This document shows positions 37,496-51,370 of a stretch of 64,000 nucleotides of DNA, piece by piece. Source of the stretch: Eleginops maclovinus (Eukaryota; Chordata; Actinopteri; Perciformes; Eleginopidae); the NCBI RefSeq assembly GCF_036324505.1, contig NC_086366.1:11339927-11403926 (forward strand), read 5' to 3'. The stretch's first letter is position 1, and every line of letters begins with the position of its first letter. The notes beneath the pieces are model-generated. The model did no database searches. It had not been told where the DNA came from and saw nothing but the letters and a program-made list of their open reading frames with translations. Made by a program: the position numbers and the translations under genes.

Positions 37496-40400
37496 GTGAC
37501 TTTATTTAAAATTGACAAAGTGGTTGCAACTTCTGTCTGTGTATATTCACAATGTTGCTCTGTATTTGTTGCTTACTGGATAGTGAGCCAAAACCAAACT
37601 AATATCATTGAAATAACTAATAAATACAGTCATCTGTCATTAACATGCTTCTGCTTTTACGCCTCTATGTCAACGTAGACATACAGCCTTCCTAATCTGT
37701 AACAACCCTGCCAAGTGTCATGCAAAACAGCACACATAACAGATAGACATACATCTTGCCTGTGACCCTCGGCTGTCGTAAAATAAACTTCAAGAGAAAG
37801 AGGGCAGGGCTCTGAGCAGGATATGAGAATGTGTCTCTTTAAAAGCTGCCAGCCAGAGTCCAACAGAGGGAAGGAATGTTCTGGGGCCTTAACAAAACCA
37901 GATGCCCCGGCTTACTCTCCCTTGCACACATGCTCTCTGTTGCCTTCCCTCGTTCCTCAAGCTTTTACTTAACACCGCAGATGGAAAGAGGAGTTGTGCA
38001 GCAGACTCCCTCTTCAAAGTACACCGTCTTCATTATCGACTACCTCTAACGTTTTTTGGCTCCCAGCTCCCTGTCTGTGTCCCAATCTCCTTATCTTCTT
38101 GTCTGCTCCTCTTTACCCTTCTGTCCTTGTGCTTGGCAGACCTTTTCTTCAACCCATCCTCCACCCCCACAATCCTCCGTCACTCCATGGACACACAGAC
38201 ATATGTAACACTAACATGGGATTATTCCTCTCTCCTGTAGATCCTCTTTAGTGAGCACTGCCAGTACTTGCATTAATGCGCCACACCAGCGCAGACAAGG
38301 GCCACATCTTGACCTTGTCTGTCGTTTAGGCTAGTTCAAAGACTTGCCTGAATGATCGGCTCCCAGGGAATCTGCATGTGAGTTCATTAAGAGATTGAAA
38401 AAGAAGGGATGCGCCTGCAGTAGGAAGAATCCAACTGACTAAGGGATCAGACCATTCTGCAATTCCTGTAAGTGTGTTTGTGTGTGCATCAACCCCTCTC
38501 TGCCTATCTCTTTCCCACACAGATGTGTTACACCTGTGCCACTAAACCTGGGTGGCTTGTACCTGTACCTGTGCCAGCTGCTGTGCCAGCTGTGCAGGAA
38601 GAGTAAGCAGAACAACATCAGAGAAATAGATAAAGACAGCTGCTGCAAACAGAGAGACGAAGGAGCATCATCAAAGGAGCGCTGAGTCAACCCACAGACC
38701 ATCAATCATAATATATTTATTGTTTGCTTGGCTGTTTTACAGCATTTAAAATTTGAATTAAAGCAAGATGATGTACAGTAGGAGGCATTATTTTTGTGAT
38801 TTAGCACCCGTAGAGTTCCAGAGTGCAGTTCAGTCATACCCAGTGTCGTAAATATGAAAAGCTGTAACGCCAGTTTTGTTATGGTCCTTTTATGATCAGA
38901 GACTAGCCAGTCAACAACTTTTCTAGTACAACCAATGATAGTGCAACATAACAAGCCATAGCAAGTCAGTTACTTCCCTAGCTTCACTCCCAAACGCTGA
39001 ACGACCAGTATTGGCAGCACGGCTTATTGAGCTAACTACATAAGATGACAATAGCTACTGTTAGCAGCAGTTAGTTGTAAGCATTACTTAAGCAAAACGT
39101 TAGTTTTCTACATTAATTGTGATCCACTCTTACCAAAATCAAGTCAGCGCTGTAATGACACACTTGTTTCAGGAGGTTATAAGCTTTCAGGGCTGAATGT
39201 GCGAAGACACAGACACCATTTCCTATTACAAATCAGTGAACCATCAAATTGATTTGAAACTATTATTTGAAGGTAAAACTGTTTATTATCTGTATGTCGC
39301 AGTCCTAGTGTATGTCTTTTAATTACAAATAATCGTGTGCTCTTGTCTTTATCGATTTTCAGCTTTTTTCTCAAATAAAAAACGTATTGATTTCCATTTG
39401 TACAATAATTGGGTCCTTGATCAATCTTTAAAGAAAATGCACTACACTAAACACTGTAAGTACTGAAACTTGGATTGAACTGGGGGTTCAGACGACGGGA
39501 GCAGCACTACAGCACATTACTATTACTGTCTCCAGGCTTATGGCTTAAACACACTTCCTGTTGGAGACATACATTATACAGCCAGAGGGAACATAAACAA
39601 TAATCTTCTTAGGTGTGAGCTCCTCTGTGAGCAGTATTAGAAATCCCTTACTGTAGCAATTTACTGTATATGAATATAAAACAAAGACAGGTACTCTACC
39701 ATAATGGGATATTGCAGTTGTCTTCTCAGTCAATAGGAACTTAACATGGACTTAAAATATAATTGTGTTATTTAATAGACTAATTTCCATGTAAACCTGC
39801 TCAGATAAAACACAGACAGTTTAAAATTAATTTAATACCAGTTATATATACTGGCTCTTTACTTTGCAAACTTGGACTTGGTACAGGTGAAACTGGTACA
39901 CTTACAATGGCACATTGCGGTGTCACAGTAATCTATATCAGTGAGTCGTAGTTTAGTCTTAATGAGCCATCTATTGAACGCAGTCATTAATACTATTGAT
40001 AACGCCTGGGCTTTTCATGCTATGACATGATAAAACATCCACAATAAAAATGGACTTTGCTTTTAACTAAAGATTGCTGGTGGTTAGACAATTATTTCAA
40101 TGTTTTTATTACAACATGACAATTGTAATCAACATCAGGCTGGCATCTACAAGAGGTTAGTAAAGCTACATTCACAACTGCTCAATTCAGATTTATTGCA
40201 CAAATCCAAATTTTGCACATTGTTTATGAAATGTGGCCAATATCAGATTCCATTGTGGACAGGTTACGGTCTTGACTGACACTTGTGCCCTAAAGTACAA
40301 TAACAATACATGCAGTAAGCAGTTGTATGAAGCAATAAATCTATTGAAGGAAATGTATCTGTAGACAGAAGTAAATCATCTTAAAACAAACATTGCCAAG

Positions 40401-42443
40401 CAAAGATTGTTGATAGATTGTCGTCAATTAAATGGTTATGATATCATTATAGCATAGGGTCAGGTTAATCTCCATTTATAGAAAAATAATCAAGTTGATC
40501 TGCAGTGCCCTCAAATGCCAAAAGTCTGAGCTCTGCCCGAGCACATACAAGTGACGGGGAAAGTTTTTCCTCCAGGGATATAGGGTTGCCTGTGCCCTTT
40601 GGAATATGTAATACCAGTCACATCTTTGCACAGCATGTGTAGTCATCAGACCATTGACTTTGACCCCTATCTGTTAGTAGATTAACTTCATCTGTTTAAG
40701 TTCATCGGACGCTCCTAGAGAAGGTCAGAGACGTCCTGCAGTCTTTTTTCATGCATGTGCTCTATCTGCTGGAGGGATATTTTCCCTCAGGACATTAGAT
40801 AAGATCTTTGTTCCTTATCACTTCTTGTCTCATATTGGTGCTTTCAATTGAATGACTAATGGAGTGAAAGAGAACAAAGCCCTAATGGACAAGATACACA
40901 TATCCTAGATATTAAGTCACAAGGATGTGTGTTTGTGTCTGTGTGTGTAGCAGGAGTGACTTCATTGGAACAGGTGATAGTATCCTCTGTATTCTCGGGT
41001 GTAGTGTCTGCTGTACATCCCTTGTTCACCTCTTAAGTCAAAGCAGGAAGAAGATCCAAGGCCAGGTCTGAAGAGGTTTACAAACCTTTCCTAAATTCTT
41101 TCCTGTGGGTAAAATCATGTGAAAGCTTCTTAGGCAGATTATCCCTGCCTCGACGGCAGCTGGCAGTGAGATCTTTGGGATCGCACCTGACTCAATACTG
41201 GAGGTGACGCAACCACAGTCTTCTGCACTACGTGCTCCCACAATCCTCCCTGACCTTCAGTCCCTGGGGGGAAAGTGTATCTTGTAGACCTGAGTAAGCA
41301 GGAAATAAACGAGGATCTATCAGACAACACAATCCTCACACTGATCAACATGTGTTTTTTCTAAATCTCGTATTAATAACTTGAGAAATCTGTTAAATGG
41401 ATTGTTTTCTTGTATTAAAATCTAACATGTCCGCCTTTAGTTCTAGATTGGTTTACGGCGACAACATCCCAAAACAATTTCAATCATAAAATACAACAGT
41501 TGTGACAAAACTAAACATTACAAATTTGAATGAATGATAAAGTAATTTCTATAAATCAACTGTTCAGTTTCCAGGTAATTATCATATGTTGAGCCAACTA
41601 TATTGTATTTTGTCCACATTGTACCAATATATTAAGAGTCTCAATTCATCTGAAGAAGACAATTCAGGCTATTTTAAAATGCATTTAGGTAAAGAATGTC
41701 CATCTGTGTTTAAATTGGTTTGGCCTTGGCAATCTACATGTCGATAAAAAGTGTCATTTTTCTAAATTAAGTCCAGGCATAACTAGAATAATGGTTTTCT
41801 TCCAAGTTTATTTTAATGAAGTCCCAGGTGCACTGTCATCTCTTGAAACACAATGCTCTAATAAAATGTACCCTATCAGAATCAACAAGGCAAGTTATAT
41901 TAAAAATGAATGCTTCACACATGAGCCTTTGCCAAGTACAACCCGAGAAGAATATATTTGTGGCAACAGTGACACACTAATGTTTTTTTAAGTGAGAAAT
42001 ACTTTTCTTCAGCTGATGAAAATGTGAACTAGGAGTGGTGTTGAAGCTGTTAGAGTACTCTTCAGTAAAAAAAAAAATGCAATTTCATTGAAAGTGTGTA
42101 TACCACTTAATCATTGAAAATAGATAGTCTAAAAACATTTCGTTATTGTCTACAGAGAACATTTTGTCTGAACTTGTCTTCAAATGTTTTAGATATAAAT
42201 GGATATTACAATAAATAAAACAGATGAATAGACTCCAGATCGAAAAAGTGCAAATGCCTTGGAAATAATGACATGGACTAATATTCACGAAAGTTTGTGA
42301 AATGTACACAAATGTCAGCAACTCACTCATGGAGTTATTGTAAAAATGTCTGCAGCTTAAATGTGATGAGGTCTGGTTATTCTAAATCTAGGTAATCTAT
42401 CATCATGGGTTTCTGTTTTGTCTCATTCATCTGATTTATGGCT

Positions 42444-42456
42444 GGGGGGGGGGGGG
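42444..42456 (+). repeat. G13 homopolymer
   Basis: Thirteen consecutive G bases in AT-rich intergenic DNA; the length is liable to sequencing error. Confidence 0.85.
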
Positions 42457-45400
42457 ATGGATCCCCGGCTTTGATAAATGACCAATGAATAAACCAATAT
42501 ATTTTAACCTTCAATAACTGTCTGAGCTTTTTGTCATATTTAACTGCATAATGGACATGACCATGAATCATGAGTACCCAAGGTATACTAGCACACTACT
42601 GGATCCCATTTTTAGCCAAATGTACAGTTTTGTGTGGAACAGATGGAAATCAGAGAGGGGTAAAAAAAAAAAAAAATGAAAAGCTGTTTGCATTTGCACC
42701 AATAATCTAATATTTAACTCTGCATATCTAATTCAAGAGATCTTTAATTGTATATCAGAGATAAAGATAACATATCATATACTGTATGTGTCCAATATAT
42801 AGCCAGGGGATGATAGGTTAAACAAAGTAGCATACACCCACTCACTGTGCTGCCTAACCCAGTATGCATCCTGTCTCAAAGGGACCCTACTCATTATGTG
42901 TTCTAAACATTACAGCCAATACATGGCCGGCACAGCCCTCCTAAAATAGACTGCAGTTCCAGATAGGTAGGCTGTGAAGCAAAATAGAAAGAAAGTGGTA
43001 AATGCAGAGAGAGTGGGACGGAGAATATTGTAACAAAGAGGAACGAGGACTCGTATTGTGTTTCGGCAATCTGCTGCCTTAGCTGCTAATTCACTACGTG
43101 TGTGTCTGTAAGTGTGGGTGTGGTGACGTCAGTAAATGTGCTCTTGTCAGTCTGGTGCTCTTCAGTGAAGGCCCATTATGCAATTCTTTGGAAGGTCTGA
43201 GTGGCAAGACGATTTTATTTAAAAGCTGTAATGGGCACAAGGACATACAGTACCACACATTTTTGGCTAAAGAGCGTACTGTAGAACACAAGCACTTTGA
43301 TGAGTGGAGTACAGGTCATAAAGTTAAACACAGAGGCCCATACATGTCTATGTGCTGGAGTGGGCTGTAGCGAGTGGAGGCTTACTCAACAGAGTTATAA
43401 ATAACTGGACGGTCTGCACCTCAAGTGGGTTTTGTCTGAGTGGAGAGCGCTCCGAGTTCAATTTAACTTGACAACTTAATCCTGTGTAAGAGAGAGGCAG
43501 AACGCGGTGAACGCGGGGCCGTCTTGGGTTTCCAAGCTACTGTTGCTTATTAACACTCGGGGAGGAACAGCAAACATTGACACTTTTTTGGATACAGTTC
43601 AGCTCGTAATAGACGCAGGCATTCTGTGGGCACATTCAAAAATAAAGATAGCAACATTTTTCTGCTTTCCTTTTCCATTTACCAACAAGAAGCCTCTCCC
43701 ACAGACATCTCAGCAGACGTCAATGCGGCTTTACTATGAATCGCTTTTTCTTGCGTAAACACAAAATGCACTTGTTTCAAGCTAACTCCCACCACATGCA
43801 CATCCTTACATTCTAGCTTAACAAATGTCCTTTTTCACTGTCAAAACGTAAAAGAAAACCACTTCAATATATATTTACATCTAAATAAACTAATAATAAA
43901 TGTCAACCATTGAGAGATACTTCGTAAAGCTGAAAAAATCTAAAATAACCTAAAGGATTGCAAAGATATGCTGTAAAGAAGATTCTTTTGCTAGTTCCTT
44001 CTTACTTTTAGTACTGAATATAGAACGCCCACGAGCTTCCTCTAATTTTACTCAAGTAAAGAAGTGGAGGTTGAACCTATCCTCTGGAGTCATCCTTTGG
44101 ATGCATGCCCGTGACCACCGTCAGCTTTGAGGTGTTTTAAGCAGGCAATTGAGAACAGCTTTAACAAGTATTTTATTTGAGAGAAAGAAGGTAGGAAAGA
44201 TAGAAAGAAAGATTTAATGTCAGAGGGGGAAAAAAAGAGTAGGAACAAACAATAAAGATACAAACAAACAAAATGATAAGAAGAAGAAAATAGAAATAAA
44301 AGAATGAAGAGGAAGTCAAACATGTCAGATCTAAATAGAAAAGAAGGAACAAAATAAAATCATTAAAAAAACTAAGCAAGAAAATGGAAAGGGAAAAAGG
44401 CAGAAGGATGGAAAGAAGAAACAAAGGATGGAACAAACTTTTTTTTTTTTGTAGCAAAAAGCAAGTGTAGCGCGCATCAATCAAAAGCATAGGACTTATA
44501 CAAAGACAGACAGAGTGAGAAGATGAAGTGCATGCAAGTGTACCGTCTGTGTGTCTGCACACCACATGCAGCACCCATGTGAGAGCAAACTGACCTTTGA
44601 TTTTAGCTGCATGAGACAACCTTACTAGGATGGAAAAAGTGCTTGTGTGTGAGCGTGACTGTATGCGTGTGTGTATCTGGGAGTGTCCCTCTCTGTATGC
44701 ATCTCACGAATACTTGAGGAAATTGTCAATAGTGGCTCATGAAGAGCAGAGCAGCCCAGCCCCTACTTGCTCTGACAGCACATGGTCCACATTAAAGCCA
44801 TCATTCACAAAGTCTGCTCGCCTTTATGCTCCAACGTCTGGTTACTAGAGTTGTCATCCTTACATTAGGAAATTACATTACATTTGAAACAGGGCCTATG
44901 GGTGGATAATCTTTTCCAGCAGCTTTCGCAGAGACTTCAAAGTTCACTGGGTTTGTGTTTAGTCATGCAGTGTAACAATGGTCTCTGATACAGTAAGGCA
45001 AGGGTTGATGCATTATTCATATAACTTGGTTTAGTTCGCAAGCTCAAAGGCAATACAGGCTGGGCTCTGCCTCTTTTTGAAGCTTTATACATCTGATTCT
45101 AAACAGGTAGACGGTTTGTCTTAAGGACTGGGCCAGGTTAAGTGTATTAAGGTCAGACAGGATGGCTGCAAAACAGTACACGTACAATCCCTTGACCTGG
45201 TCCAACCAACAGATTAAACCGGCTTGTTTGGGGAAATACTCAGGTCCATCATGTCACTCTTTGGCCACACTTCAATCACATTCAATATCCTTCTTCCTTC
45301 TCACATTTCCCTATTGGCCCAGCAGAAAAGGTCAATATGGTGGCGTCAAATAGCCTGATCAAAGCCCAAAACTACTTAAAACAATGAGTAATGACGGTAG

Positions 45401-48400
45401 CATAGGCAGGATTTTATAAGAGGGTGACTTAATGGTAGGCGTGGACAGTACTGGAAAACTAGAAACACAGTTGATACTGCAAGAGACAATATAACCCTAA
45501 GACAGAGCGATTCCATTAGGGTAATTAAGCTGGCTAACAGCACTTATGTAGCAGGTTAAATAACAACTGCAGAACATGTTATTCAACTATTTTAATTTCT
45601 ATATTTAGCATGTGATGGGCATGTGGCTGCTATTATTGGGTAGATTACATACTAAATGTTTATAATATAAGGAGGTATATGATACAAGTGTAAAGGACAA
45701 TGCATAAGACTGGGAGAGGGAAAACTCATTTTGTAATGTTTCTGGGACGCAAAATCCTTAATGTTTTTACCCATTTGTTCTAGATTATTTTTGCATTGAC
45801 ACAAATTACATAATAAAAGGTTATTCAATTAATGTCAGGGGTTAGAATGATAGACATGGATTTCTTAAAAGTGGCTTGAGTTGTTGTTGAAGGTAAAGAG
45901 TAGAATTGCATACAGGTCTGTGTGCTGGTCTGTTAGGTCTATTAGGTCAATAAGCTCTATTAGCTCCCAGCATGGGCGGAGGAGGATAGGTCTTGTCTTT
46001 CTCACTGTCTCATCAAAACTATACTGCCAATTACCACCGACACCTTACAGCCTCCAGGAATCAGTATGTGGTGTTCTACAGTATGAGAAGAAGCAAAAGA
46101 TATGCATTCTCTAAATTCCTTTTTTTAACCATAAATACAAAGATTATACTTCACCCTCAAAATTACCATTTATAATTAGACCATGCTACCCTTAAGTTGT
46201 TCTCCCATGCTTCCATAGTAAATGAAGACACACAAAACCTTTGCAGTAAAATCCAGGTCTCATATCCAGTCCTATGCTCAGTGCTTCTCAAACACAGTTA
46301 AGTGTTTTTTAAAATGTTTTAAAACAGTAACTTTGTGAAAATATACACCTTTGGGAAGTTGATGTACTTTTTCTGCCTCTATTAACTTTAATTTGATCAA
46401 GGTTTTCCTATTTTGATTCTTTATTAAGCATGGAGACATGCCCAAAATGTTAGTATCTTAATAATTATAAAAAATAAATAAAAGCATGTAAAAAAGAAAC
46501 TTCAACAAGAGGTTTCAAGCTTTATGGTTGAGTGCTATATTACACTTTCATCCATTCGTGAATATTGTGAACTTTTTTATGTTATTAATTAGTATGTATT
46601 TACATGTGGTGTGGGTTTCCTTTATCCATTTGTCCCAAGGGTTTCTTTCCCACATTATTCCCCTATAGCTGGCAACAATGGGAAACCCAGCTCATGTGAT
46701 TGGGTAAACCGTGAAGGTGACTGTCAGCGAAAAAGCATTACGTACTGCAAGTTATTTTATCCAAACAATTCTCTTGTACGTCACAGACCGAGATCCAATA
46801 TTTCCTGTGCCACAGAGAACACCTTTGCATCAGTTAGTTCATCAGGAACAAGGAGTCGGTATGTACTGTATGAGTCTCTCTATGTGTCGTGTGCATTTGC
46901 CCTTTGTCCTGGCTGCTATGTGTTCTGGTATGTTGCTAAAGGTCGGGACCAGGCGGAGAGCAGGACGCCAGGGGCCCGCTCAGGGGAAACTGTGGCTGAG
47001 AAGAGCCGCAGAGCCAAAGGCCAGCGGCTCTGACGAAGAGCGGGGATTAGAACGGAGCCATGGAGTAAAACAATACAGATCGTTGTGCCCAGGCTCACAG
47101 ATTACAGGCTATAGAATGCCAGAGGAAATAATCAGTTAGTGAGCTATGTTTATTTTATTTCCCCTTATAGAGACTGCATTAAGTGAAACATGCATGTAAT
47201 TTATGAGCATCAACTGATGCACAATCTGAGCCGATGTATCATACCAGAAAATTCTCGCCTGTCGTTACCCACTGCCTGACTTCACAGCACTGCAGGGCAG
47301 GCTGTTCCTGAGAATGTTGCAAGTCAGGATAGCTACAGAGAGACACACAAACACACACACACACAGACACACACACATATAATGAGTTATCCAGCAGTAC
47401 TCTTATAGGCCACAAGAAGTACTGCAGGGTCAAAAGTCTTCTGCCTCAGTGGTTTAGAGAACGTGACTGACCTCTGACCTTCTCTGCTTGGGCTTGTCTG
47501 CTTTACGCATCTCAGGGCTGTGTTTTACAACATGAATAGGCAGGATTTAGAAACGGAACAGAGAATTAAGTAGTGATGACTACATGGCCTGGATTGACGT
47601 TTTCCCAATTAGTTAAAAATAGAAACACTAATACTGTTATGTGGGATTAAAGGTCTATTCCTGTGTTAAACTAGCCATAGAACAAAGTCTTTATTGTCTC
47701 GTTGACTAACAGCAGAACTTTGTAAGACATGTTTGGGGGGCTGCCATTGGTTATGCAGTCTTTCCAGATCTGTGACCTTGTTCGGCCTACAATGATATTT
47801 AAGAAATATGTGCCGGTGGAACATAACACAAGTTAGAAACAATATGGTTATCACCTGCATGATCTAGTGATACTAAAGTTATATTGAAAGAAAGTAGACA
47901 CATTTTACCATAGCTTTGCAATACCACAGACATCTGTAATCTATGAATGGAGGTTGACTGACTGCATAGCTTTCCTCAATTTTGGCCCCTTTAATAAATA
48001 AGGCACACAGTTGATTGAACTGCTGCCATCTTTCTCATCCTTTGCAAATCTTTGGAGGAAATATGAGTTATGGACTGGAAATCCTCAACATTTCTCTTCC
48101 TGGTCTGGTGGAGTAGAAGAGTAAAAAACACCACTTTTATTGTTCTTGTTTATCAGAATCCTGAACATTTACTCCTATGACTGCAGAAGCCAGCGTGAAT
48201 AAGCTGGAAGTTAAGAAATTGCATAACAACCATCATTGACTCTTTTGGATTATTTGGTGAACCGATGTGTGCAGGAAATAATTGCAATGCATTTGTACTT
48301 GTAAATAACTATTGTCTTCAGGGTTGCAGTTATGACTGACATCAACATGAAAATAGTCCTGGATGACTTCCAGTCACACAAACATTTATGAGTCTGTATG

Positions 48401-49019
48401 CATGCACAAATTGGAGAGAGTCTCTTTACAGTTCCTAAAGTACATTTTTTCATCTTTAAATTAAACAGCAGAGAACAGTGACAGAGTAGTGCAAGCAAGA
48501 ACCAACAACTGATAATACTGTGTTCATGAAGACAATGGCTGCTGATGCAGAAATATTCTTCCGCCTTGTTGTGCCACAGACTACATACTGGTAAATGTAC
48601 AAGTTCTTCTTCTAAACTAAAACTACATCGCAGTCTACAATACCTTAAACCTTTCAGTTCTTGTTGCAAAATTATAGCCTCTAAAGAAGCACATGAGGGT
48701 TGATTTCTGAAGTCCAGTTAATATTTGGATGACAGTGTGTTTTACTATTATTATTTAGCATTGTCTATATAAAATAAAGTAGGTTTTACACCTTATACAT
48801 TTATTCAAAAACAGTTTCCTCCAGATTGTTACGAGGTATTGTGATGACGTCAGACTAGCCAGTGTGTTTTGTTACATTTAATACAGGCGAGGGAAAAAAA
48901 TGTATGCGTTTCCATAAATGAAGTGTTCATATTGATAAGGTATCCCGTTCCACAAAGACAACATTATGTTTAATTCATTTTGTCTACAGAAACGGTGCCA
49001 ACAAGGCCATTAATAAGGT

Positions 49020-49325
49020 AGTTATGTAAAAACAATGTCCTTTTAAAGGACAACGTTTGCTACAGTGCCATCATCCCTTGCTGCAATAACGATGCAGACA
49101 CACAGTTCACAGATGTGGAAGACCCTGGAACAATGACCAATCAGAGCGGACTGTACTATTGCCATAGGGGGCTTAAAGAGACAGGCTCTAAAAAAGGAGC
49201 TTTGCAGGCCGGATTACATTTTGATTAAATTCATCTAAACAGACCAAGATAAAATCATTTAAACATACATGCCCCAAACCTACAATACACACACGTGAAC
49301 CTGAATATGTACATATTATTTCCCC
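49020..49325. mobile_element. dispersed teleost repeat
   Basis: Contains the ordered words 'tgctgcaataacgatgcaga', 'aatgaccaatcagagcggac', 'gggggcttaaagagacagg' and 'gtgaacctgaatatg', ending in a 'cccctttag' edge. I recognise this order from a short interspersed repeat that is frequent in percomorph genomes (…ccaatcagagcagactgggc…gcttaaagagacagg…cctgaaaatgagcat…). Superfamily unknown; no coding capacity. Confidence 0.55.
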
Positions 49326-51364
49326 TTTAGCTAGTTACCTTTTTACTCAATAAATGTAGTGGAGTATGTCTTCCAACCTTGCATAGTGACCCCCACACTG
49401 CTCTTTTTGCACGTTTGTCTTCCTTTTAGATCTGCTAGGTCAGCTTCACATGTCAATCTGATAGGGAGAGAAAGAAGGATCTTGTCTTTCTCTCTTTCTG
49501 TGTGCCTCATTCCCACAGCAGGAGCATAAAAGGTTTACACATTCATAAACATTATGCTATGTGCGTATATGTTGTGCGTCATGGAAGGAGCCTTCCCCGG
49601 TGAGTTATGTATATGAATGAATGGCTTCTTCACAGGGAGTGGCTCCTCCCCAGGAAATCCGCAACTGTACTTTCCAGAAATAGAGCATGACTTGCTTAAA
49701 GTGGAACTAATGCATCAGGGACGGGTTTCCAGCAGGGCTAAATATGAGAGACTGGGGTGAACCTCCTGCTGGCAAGACGACTTATAGCTGTACCTGTTGA
49801 AGATGTGTGTGCATGCGCTTCAGCAAACTGGGACATTAGATTTCCCCACGCTACAATGTACATGCAGCAAACCTAGATATGCATGCACCTTTACACACAA
49901 AGGAAGCGCAGAGAGATGTAGGCGTTGTGACGCAAGCATCATGAGTCACTGACACAAAGCCTGAGCCCTTGAACACACAACAGTGTCATTGCCTTTCCAA
50001 CAGGTAGGATGTATTGCTGCTCTAGCTTTACTCACTCATAATGGCCTGAAGTCAGTACACAGAAAACTTTAAATCACCAAACCAAAACCTTGGCCAGTAG
50101 CAAGCTCATGAAATGTTCATAGACAAGGGTGACACTTTTTCTTTTACATTTCATAACTCACGTATAAAATTATTATTCAAAGGGCTGTTACTATAGCAAC
50201 ACAAACCTATCAACCCTGCCATATGCCCAGTGTTTCCCCAGAGAAGAAAGGAGGAGCACAATCCAGAGAGCGGAGAAACAATGCACCCAATTGTTATGTT
50301 TTACTATCAAAAATATTAGTAGAGGGATATTGCCCATGAAGGGACCTCCCCACCCTGCTACCAACTTCTATCGGTCACAATCTGTAGTGTTTGAGATGGT
50401 TGTAGGAGAATTATGAAGTCAAACGAAGATTATTTGTGTAGCCTCAAAAGGGGCTTTACAAACATGTCAGGCCGGGTGTGATGATAGAAGAGGGAAAACT
50501 CATGCTACACTACCCAACTATTCCACACGAGGGCGTAGAATCGGCTCATTGCCTGTACTTGGAAGAGCGGCCAAGTACATAGCAAACTGTTGCTCAATCC
50601 TGTTTGTCACACGAGTAAAAAAAAAAAAGGCAAACTTGATAGTATGTTGCAGCTCTTTCCAAGGACACCGAGGTCTTATTTGAATAGAGATAAGGCTGCA
50701 GCCTTGCCTGATACTCCATGGTGAATTAGGAAACACAAAGCAGTAAAGTTATACAATTGTGAGCACTGCCAAGGTGCGGTTATGGGGTTTTCTATTTGCG
50801 CAATTAGTTCAGAATAAAGGTATTAACACTAATGTTTTAGAATAATTGCCTCCTCAAACTGCTTGCAGACTTTGTAAGCACACACTACAGGAGCCTTGCC
50901 TTTCTCTCACACACATACGCTGCACATATGGAAGACAGATGTTTAATAGACAAGGTCAAGGAGTCCATACAGTAATTGTCTGCACCAGTACGTCTCAGTA
51001 TTGTTCAGATCCCCACATCCACATAAATCCAGGAAATTTCCTCTGGAATGGAAACCATGTCCTATTCTTGCAGACCTATTTATGTTTCTTTCCTTTCTAT
51101 GTCTCTCCCTCCCCAACACACACTTTTGTTCTGGTCGTGGGTTGCATTCAACAGGTTTTGATTCATCTCCCTGTAAAGAAACAAAAAATATATATGTAGT
51201 CAATCCAAAAACGTAATCACTCTAATTCCTATTTGTTTCTGTCTGTTTCTCCTTATTTCTGGATGGTTCTGGGGTCAGTTGATGACCGATGCACAAAGCA
51301 ACAGAGATGATTAAAAGATAAGAAGAGGAGGAGAATTTTCTAAGCTCATTATCCCTGCCTAAAC

Positions 51365-51370
51365 TAATCC
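51365..51370 (+). promoter_or_regulatory. candidate CRX/OTX site upstream of aipl1
   Basis: TAATCC, the photoreceptor homeodomain (CRX/OTX) consensus, lies 117 bases upstream of the aipl1 start codon. AIPL1 is photoreceptor-specific in vertebrates and CRX sites are common in such promoters. One six-base match is weak evidence on its own. Confidence 0.35.

Larger units (their letters stand above)
25360..37515 (+). ncRNA. mir22hg: miR-22 host transcript (primary transcript, three inferred exons)
   Basis: Model: exon 1 about 25360-26113, exon 2 26782-26884, exon 3 36939 to about 37515. Splice signals are AAA|gtaagt after exon 1, ttttcccctcag before exon 2, GAG|gtaagg after exon 2 and cccttatttctatgcag before exon 3. 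Exon 3 contains the complete pre-miR-22 stem and ends near an AATAAA at 37490-37495. The spliced product has no credible conserved frame. In human, miR-22 is likewise exonic in the spliced lncRNA MIR22HG on 17p13.3, so both the arrangement and the chromosome fit. The transcription start and the exon 1 boundary are approximate, and other isoforms are possible. The intervening 10 kb intron holds a (GT)n tract and no visible gene. Confidence 0.65.
36939..37515 (+). ncRNA. mir22hg: miR-22 host terminal exon
   Basis: Starts after the acceptor cccttatttctatgcag, carries the miR-22 hairpin 42 bases in, and runs to a polyadenylation hexamer AATAAA (37490-37495) followed by GT-rich sequence. No convincing donor is seen after the hairpin, so it is modelled as the last exon. 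An 81-codon frame across the hairpin (36958-37203) is a by-product of the stem sequence. Confidence 0.55.

Noticed and set aside
44173..44619. 148-codon minus-strand frame rich in Phe, Leu and Ser
   Set aside because: It is the complement of an A/G-rich stretch; the composition alone gives a false membrane-like protein.
48250..48669. 139-codon minus-strand frame
   Set aside because: No family resemblance, no splice context, Cys/Leu/His-rich mix as expected by chance in AT-rich DNA.
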